This document shows, piece after piece, positions 62,237 to 64,000 of a DNA stretch of 64,000 nt. Made by a program: the position numbers and the translations under genes. Below the pieces are notes generated by a model, which was given only the letters and a program-made list of their open reading frames with translations, searched no databases and had not been told where the DNA came from. The stretch covers positions 351,295 to 415,294 of the forward strand of contig NZ_DS989915.1 in assembly GCF_000155615.1 (NCBI RefSeq), in the 5' to 3' direction. Within the stretch, counting starts at the first letter, position 1. Every line of letters begins with the position of its first letter. This stretch comes from Alcanivorax sp. DG881. GTDB taxonomy: Bacteria > Pseudomonadota > Gammaproteobacteria > Pseudomonadales > Alcanivoracaceae.

Positions 62237-63667
62237 TCAGTCAGCCTGCTGCACGTTGTCTTCACCGTGGCAGTCGCGTTCGGCACGGACGGTTTTATAG
62301 ACATTGACGGCCATCAGGATCATGCCGCTCAGGAAGATAATCCCGCCCAGCAAACGAATGATGTAGAACGGGTGCCGCTCGACCAGCTCCTGCACGAAGT
62401 TGTAGGTGAGGGTGCCATCGGTGTTCACCGCGCGCCACATGAGCCCCTGCATAATGCCGGACACCCACATGGAGGCGATGTAGAGAACCGTACCAATGGT
62501 GCTGAGCCAGAAGTGGGTGTTGATCCAGGAAATGGAGTACATCTGCTTGCGCTCGAACAGGCGCGGCACCATCACATAGGTCGCCCCGATGGTGATCATG
62601 GCAACCCAACCCAGGGCACCGGCGTGTACGTGGCCGATGGTCCAGTCGGTGTTGTGGCTGAGTGCATTCACCGTCTTGATAGCCATCATCGGGCCTTCGA
62701 ACGTGCTCATGCCATAGAAAGACAACGCCACAATCATAAAGCGGATGATCGGGTCGGTGCGCAGCTTATGCCAGGCCCCGGAAAGGGTCATCATGCCGTT
62801 GATCATGCCGCCCCAGCTGGGGGCCAGCAGCACGATGGAGAACACCATGCCCAGGGATTGAGCCCAGTCGGGCAGGGAGGAGTAGTGCAGGTGGTGCGGC
62901 CCTGCCCACATGTAAACCGCGATCAACGCCCAGAAGTGCACAATGGAAAGGCGGTAGGAATACACCGGCCGTTGGGCCTGAACGGGCACGTAGTAGTACA
63001 TCATGCCGAGGAAGCCGGCAGTCAGGAAAAAGCCCACCGCGTTATGGCCGTACCACCACTGCACCATGGCATCGATGGCGCCGCTATAGGCGGAATAGGA
63101 CTTCATCAGGGAAACCGGTACCGCCAGGTTGTTCACCACATGCAGCAACGCGATGGCAATGATAAAGGCGCCGTAGAACCAGTTGGCCACATAAATGTGG
63201 GAGGTCCTGCGCTTGGCGATGGTGGCAAAAAACACCGCAGCGTAGGCCAGCCAGACCAGCGTGATCAGGATGTCGATGGGCCATTCCAGCTCGGCGTATT
63301 CCTTGGTGGAGGTAAAGCCCATGGGAAGCGTAATGGCAGCGGCAACAATCACCACCTGCCAGCCCCAGAAGCTGAATGCCGCCAGTTTGGGAAACGCCAG
63401 GACCGCGCTACAGGTGCGCTGAACCACATAGTAGGAGGTGCCCATGAGGGCTGAGCCGCCGAAGGCAAAAATGACCGCATTGGTGTGCAGGGGCCGCAAA
63501 CGCCCGAAGCTCAACCAGGGGATATTGAAGTTCAGGGCAGGCCAGGCGAGCTGGGCGGCGATAAACACCCCCACAGCCATGCCAACGATCCCCCAAACCA
63601 CAGACATAACTGTGAATTGCCGAACAACCTTGTAGTTGTAATCCGGCGAAGCAACAGCATTTTCCAT
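62237..63667 (-). CDS. ccoN: Cbb3 cytochrome oxidase catalytic subunit CcoN
   Basis: A 476-residue haem-copper oxidase subunit with 12 helices. Haem and copper ligands sit in [15 protein letters not shown] near 50, [11 protein letters not shown] near 205 and [16 protein letters not shown] near 250. [12 protein letters not shown] near 345 carries the low-spin/high-spin haem histidines, and ALSHNTDW precedes it. It is the high-affinity terminal oxidase for microaerobic respiration. First gene of the ccoNOQPGHIS cluster; a perfect FNR box lies about 60 bases upstream of the start. Confidence 0.96.
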   Translation of the reverse strand: MENAVASPDYNYKVVRQFTVMSVVWGIVGMAVGVFIAAQLAWPALNFNIPWLSFGRLRPLHTNAVIFAFGGSALMGTSYYVVQRTCSAVLAFPKLAAFSFWGWQVVIVAAAITLPMGFTSTKEYAELEWPIDILITLVWLAYAAVFFATIAKRRTSHIYVANWFYGAFIIAIALLHVVNNLAVPVSLMKSYSAYSGAIDAMVQWWYGHNAVGFFLTAGFLGMMYYYVPVQAQRPVYSYRLSIVHFWALIAVYMWAGPHHLHYSSLPDWAQSLGMVFSIVLLAPSWGGMINGMMTLSGAWHKLRTDPIIRFMIVALSFYGMSTFEGPMMAIKTVNALSHNTDWTIGHVHAGALGWVAMITIGATYVMVPRLFERKQMYSISWINTHFWLSTIGTVLYIASMWVSGIMQGLMWRAVNTDGTLTYNFVQELVERHPFYIIRLLGGIIFLSGMILMAVNVYKTVRAERDCHGEDNVQQAD

Positions 63668-63976
63668 GTGCGTTTCCTTCCGATTTTTGTGCGAGCTGAC
63701 TGTAACAGGCACAAACGCGGTCCTTTTTGATGCAGATCAAGTCGCGCTGACTGTTGCTCACGACTTAACCGGCAAGCCTGGGCGCCCGCACCCTCTACGG
63801 ACAATCTCCGCAAATATCGTACGGGAATATCGCTATACTATTTCGGACTAAGGGAAATAGCGATAGCGACATAACACTTCCAGGCAGGACATTTTGCCCC
63901 ACCCCTTTTGTGTCTAAATGCACACTCTCTTTGTGGGCAATTTATGGGGTGAGGTCAACGGAAAGCGGGGATATTT
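63668..63976. promoter_or_regulatory. ccoN upstream region with FNR box and inverted repeat
   Basis: A 309-base gap without a supported gene. It holds the FNR box (63727-63740), a 9-bp inverted repeat TATCGCTAT / ATAGCGATA at 63828-63836 and 63857-63865, and a repeated AATATCG just left of it (within 63813-63832). Confidence 0.6.
63727..63740. promoter_or_regulatory. FNR/ANR box upstream of ccoN
   Basis: Perfect TTGAT-GCAG-ATCAA, with centre about 66 bases before the ccoN ATG. It fits anaerobic activation of the cbb3 operon by the FNR protein encoded in this cluster. Confidence 0.92.
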
Positions 63977-64000
63977 TTGAATCTACGCAGAAGAATTGCG
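63977..64000 (+). CDS. Possible start of a rightward gene, cut by the window edge
   Basis: TTG at 63977 begins MNLRRRIA, an N-terminal sequence common in membrane sensor proteins. A GCGGGG purine-rich site lies eight to nine bases upstream. Only eight codons are visible, so the call is tentative. Confidence 0.3.

Noticed and set aside
62225-63454. 409-codon plus-strand frame opposite ccoN
   Set aside because: CcoN is certain; the product is a His-rich antisense artefact.

Overview
The window looks like chromosome of a marine gammaproteobacterium of the Alcanivorax/Alloalcanivorax type. That is an inference from familiar gene sequences and synteny (gacA-uvrC-pgsA followed by tRNA-Gly, tRNA-Cys and tRNA-Leu; three-subunit pnt; a ccoNOQPGHIS locus joined to hemN, fnr and uspE). 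No rRNA, CRISPR array, IS element or phage is visible. Nearly everything is dense core genome. The exception is the left edge, where the C-terminal part of a BREX-1 PglX methyltransferase, itself clipped, ends 18 bases from a core gene.

Layout. 1-2.4 kb: PglX tail, a YccA/Bax-inhibitor membrane protein and a SHOCT-like membrane protein. 2.4-5.7 kb: tRNA-Ser(TGA) and a tightly overlapping leftward operon cstA / cory-CC-star protein / ArsA-family ATPase. 5.9-9.7 kb: gacA, uvrC, pgsA and three tRNAs. 10.0-16.8 kb: a signalling cassette with a 1224-residue hybrid kinase (HAMP, GAF, long coiled coil, HisKA, three receivers), CheR, a receiver protein, a catalytic-only CheB and a REC-PAS-PilZ protein. 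Three bases later the type II secretion genes begin, gspE-F-G-H-I-J-K-L-M (16.8-24.6 kb), followed by an exported protein of unknown function. gspC and gspD are absent from the window.

25.9-31.4 kb: a CocE/NonD-like lipoprotein hydrolase, a DUF1461-like protein, a degenerate PEP-synthase-like protein and a DUF2189 membrane protein. 31.5-42.8 kb: metH, an MscS channel, a DUF481 outer-membrane protein, the transhydrogenase operon pntAA-pntAB-pntB, an ABC1/AarF kinase and an alpha/beta hydrolase. 42.9-51.6 kb: a DUF2236/MpaB-type oxygenase behind a striking inverted repeat, the periplasmic protease Prc, a fused SpmA/SpmB-like protein, AlkB, CorA, an MBL hydrolase, a small membrane protein and YaaA.

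51.7-63.7 kb: a leftward microaerobic supercluster. ccoN-O-Q-P encode cbb3 oxidase; ccoG-H-I-S and a TauE/SafE-like protein serve copper supply and assembly. hemN (oxygen-independent haem synthesis), fnr (the oxygen-sensing regulator) and uspE follow. Perfect FNR/ANR boxes lie upstream of ccoN and hemN, so the regulator probably controls its own neighbourhood. The last 300 bases hold the ccoN promoter region, a 9-bp inverted repeat and possibly the first codons of a rightward gene leaving the window.

The most interesting items are the sensory cassette physically joined to the secretion ATPase gene, the PEP-synthase-like pseudoenzyme, the cstA/CC-star/ArsA operon and the BREX island scar.
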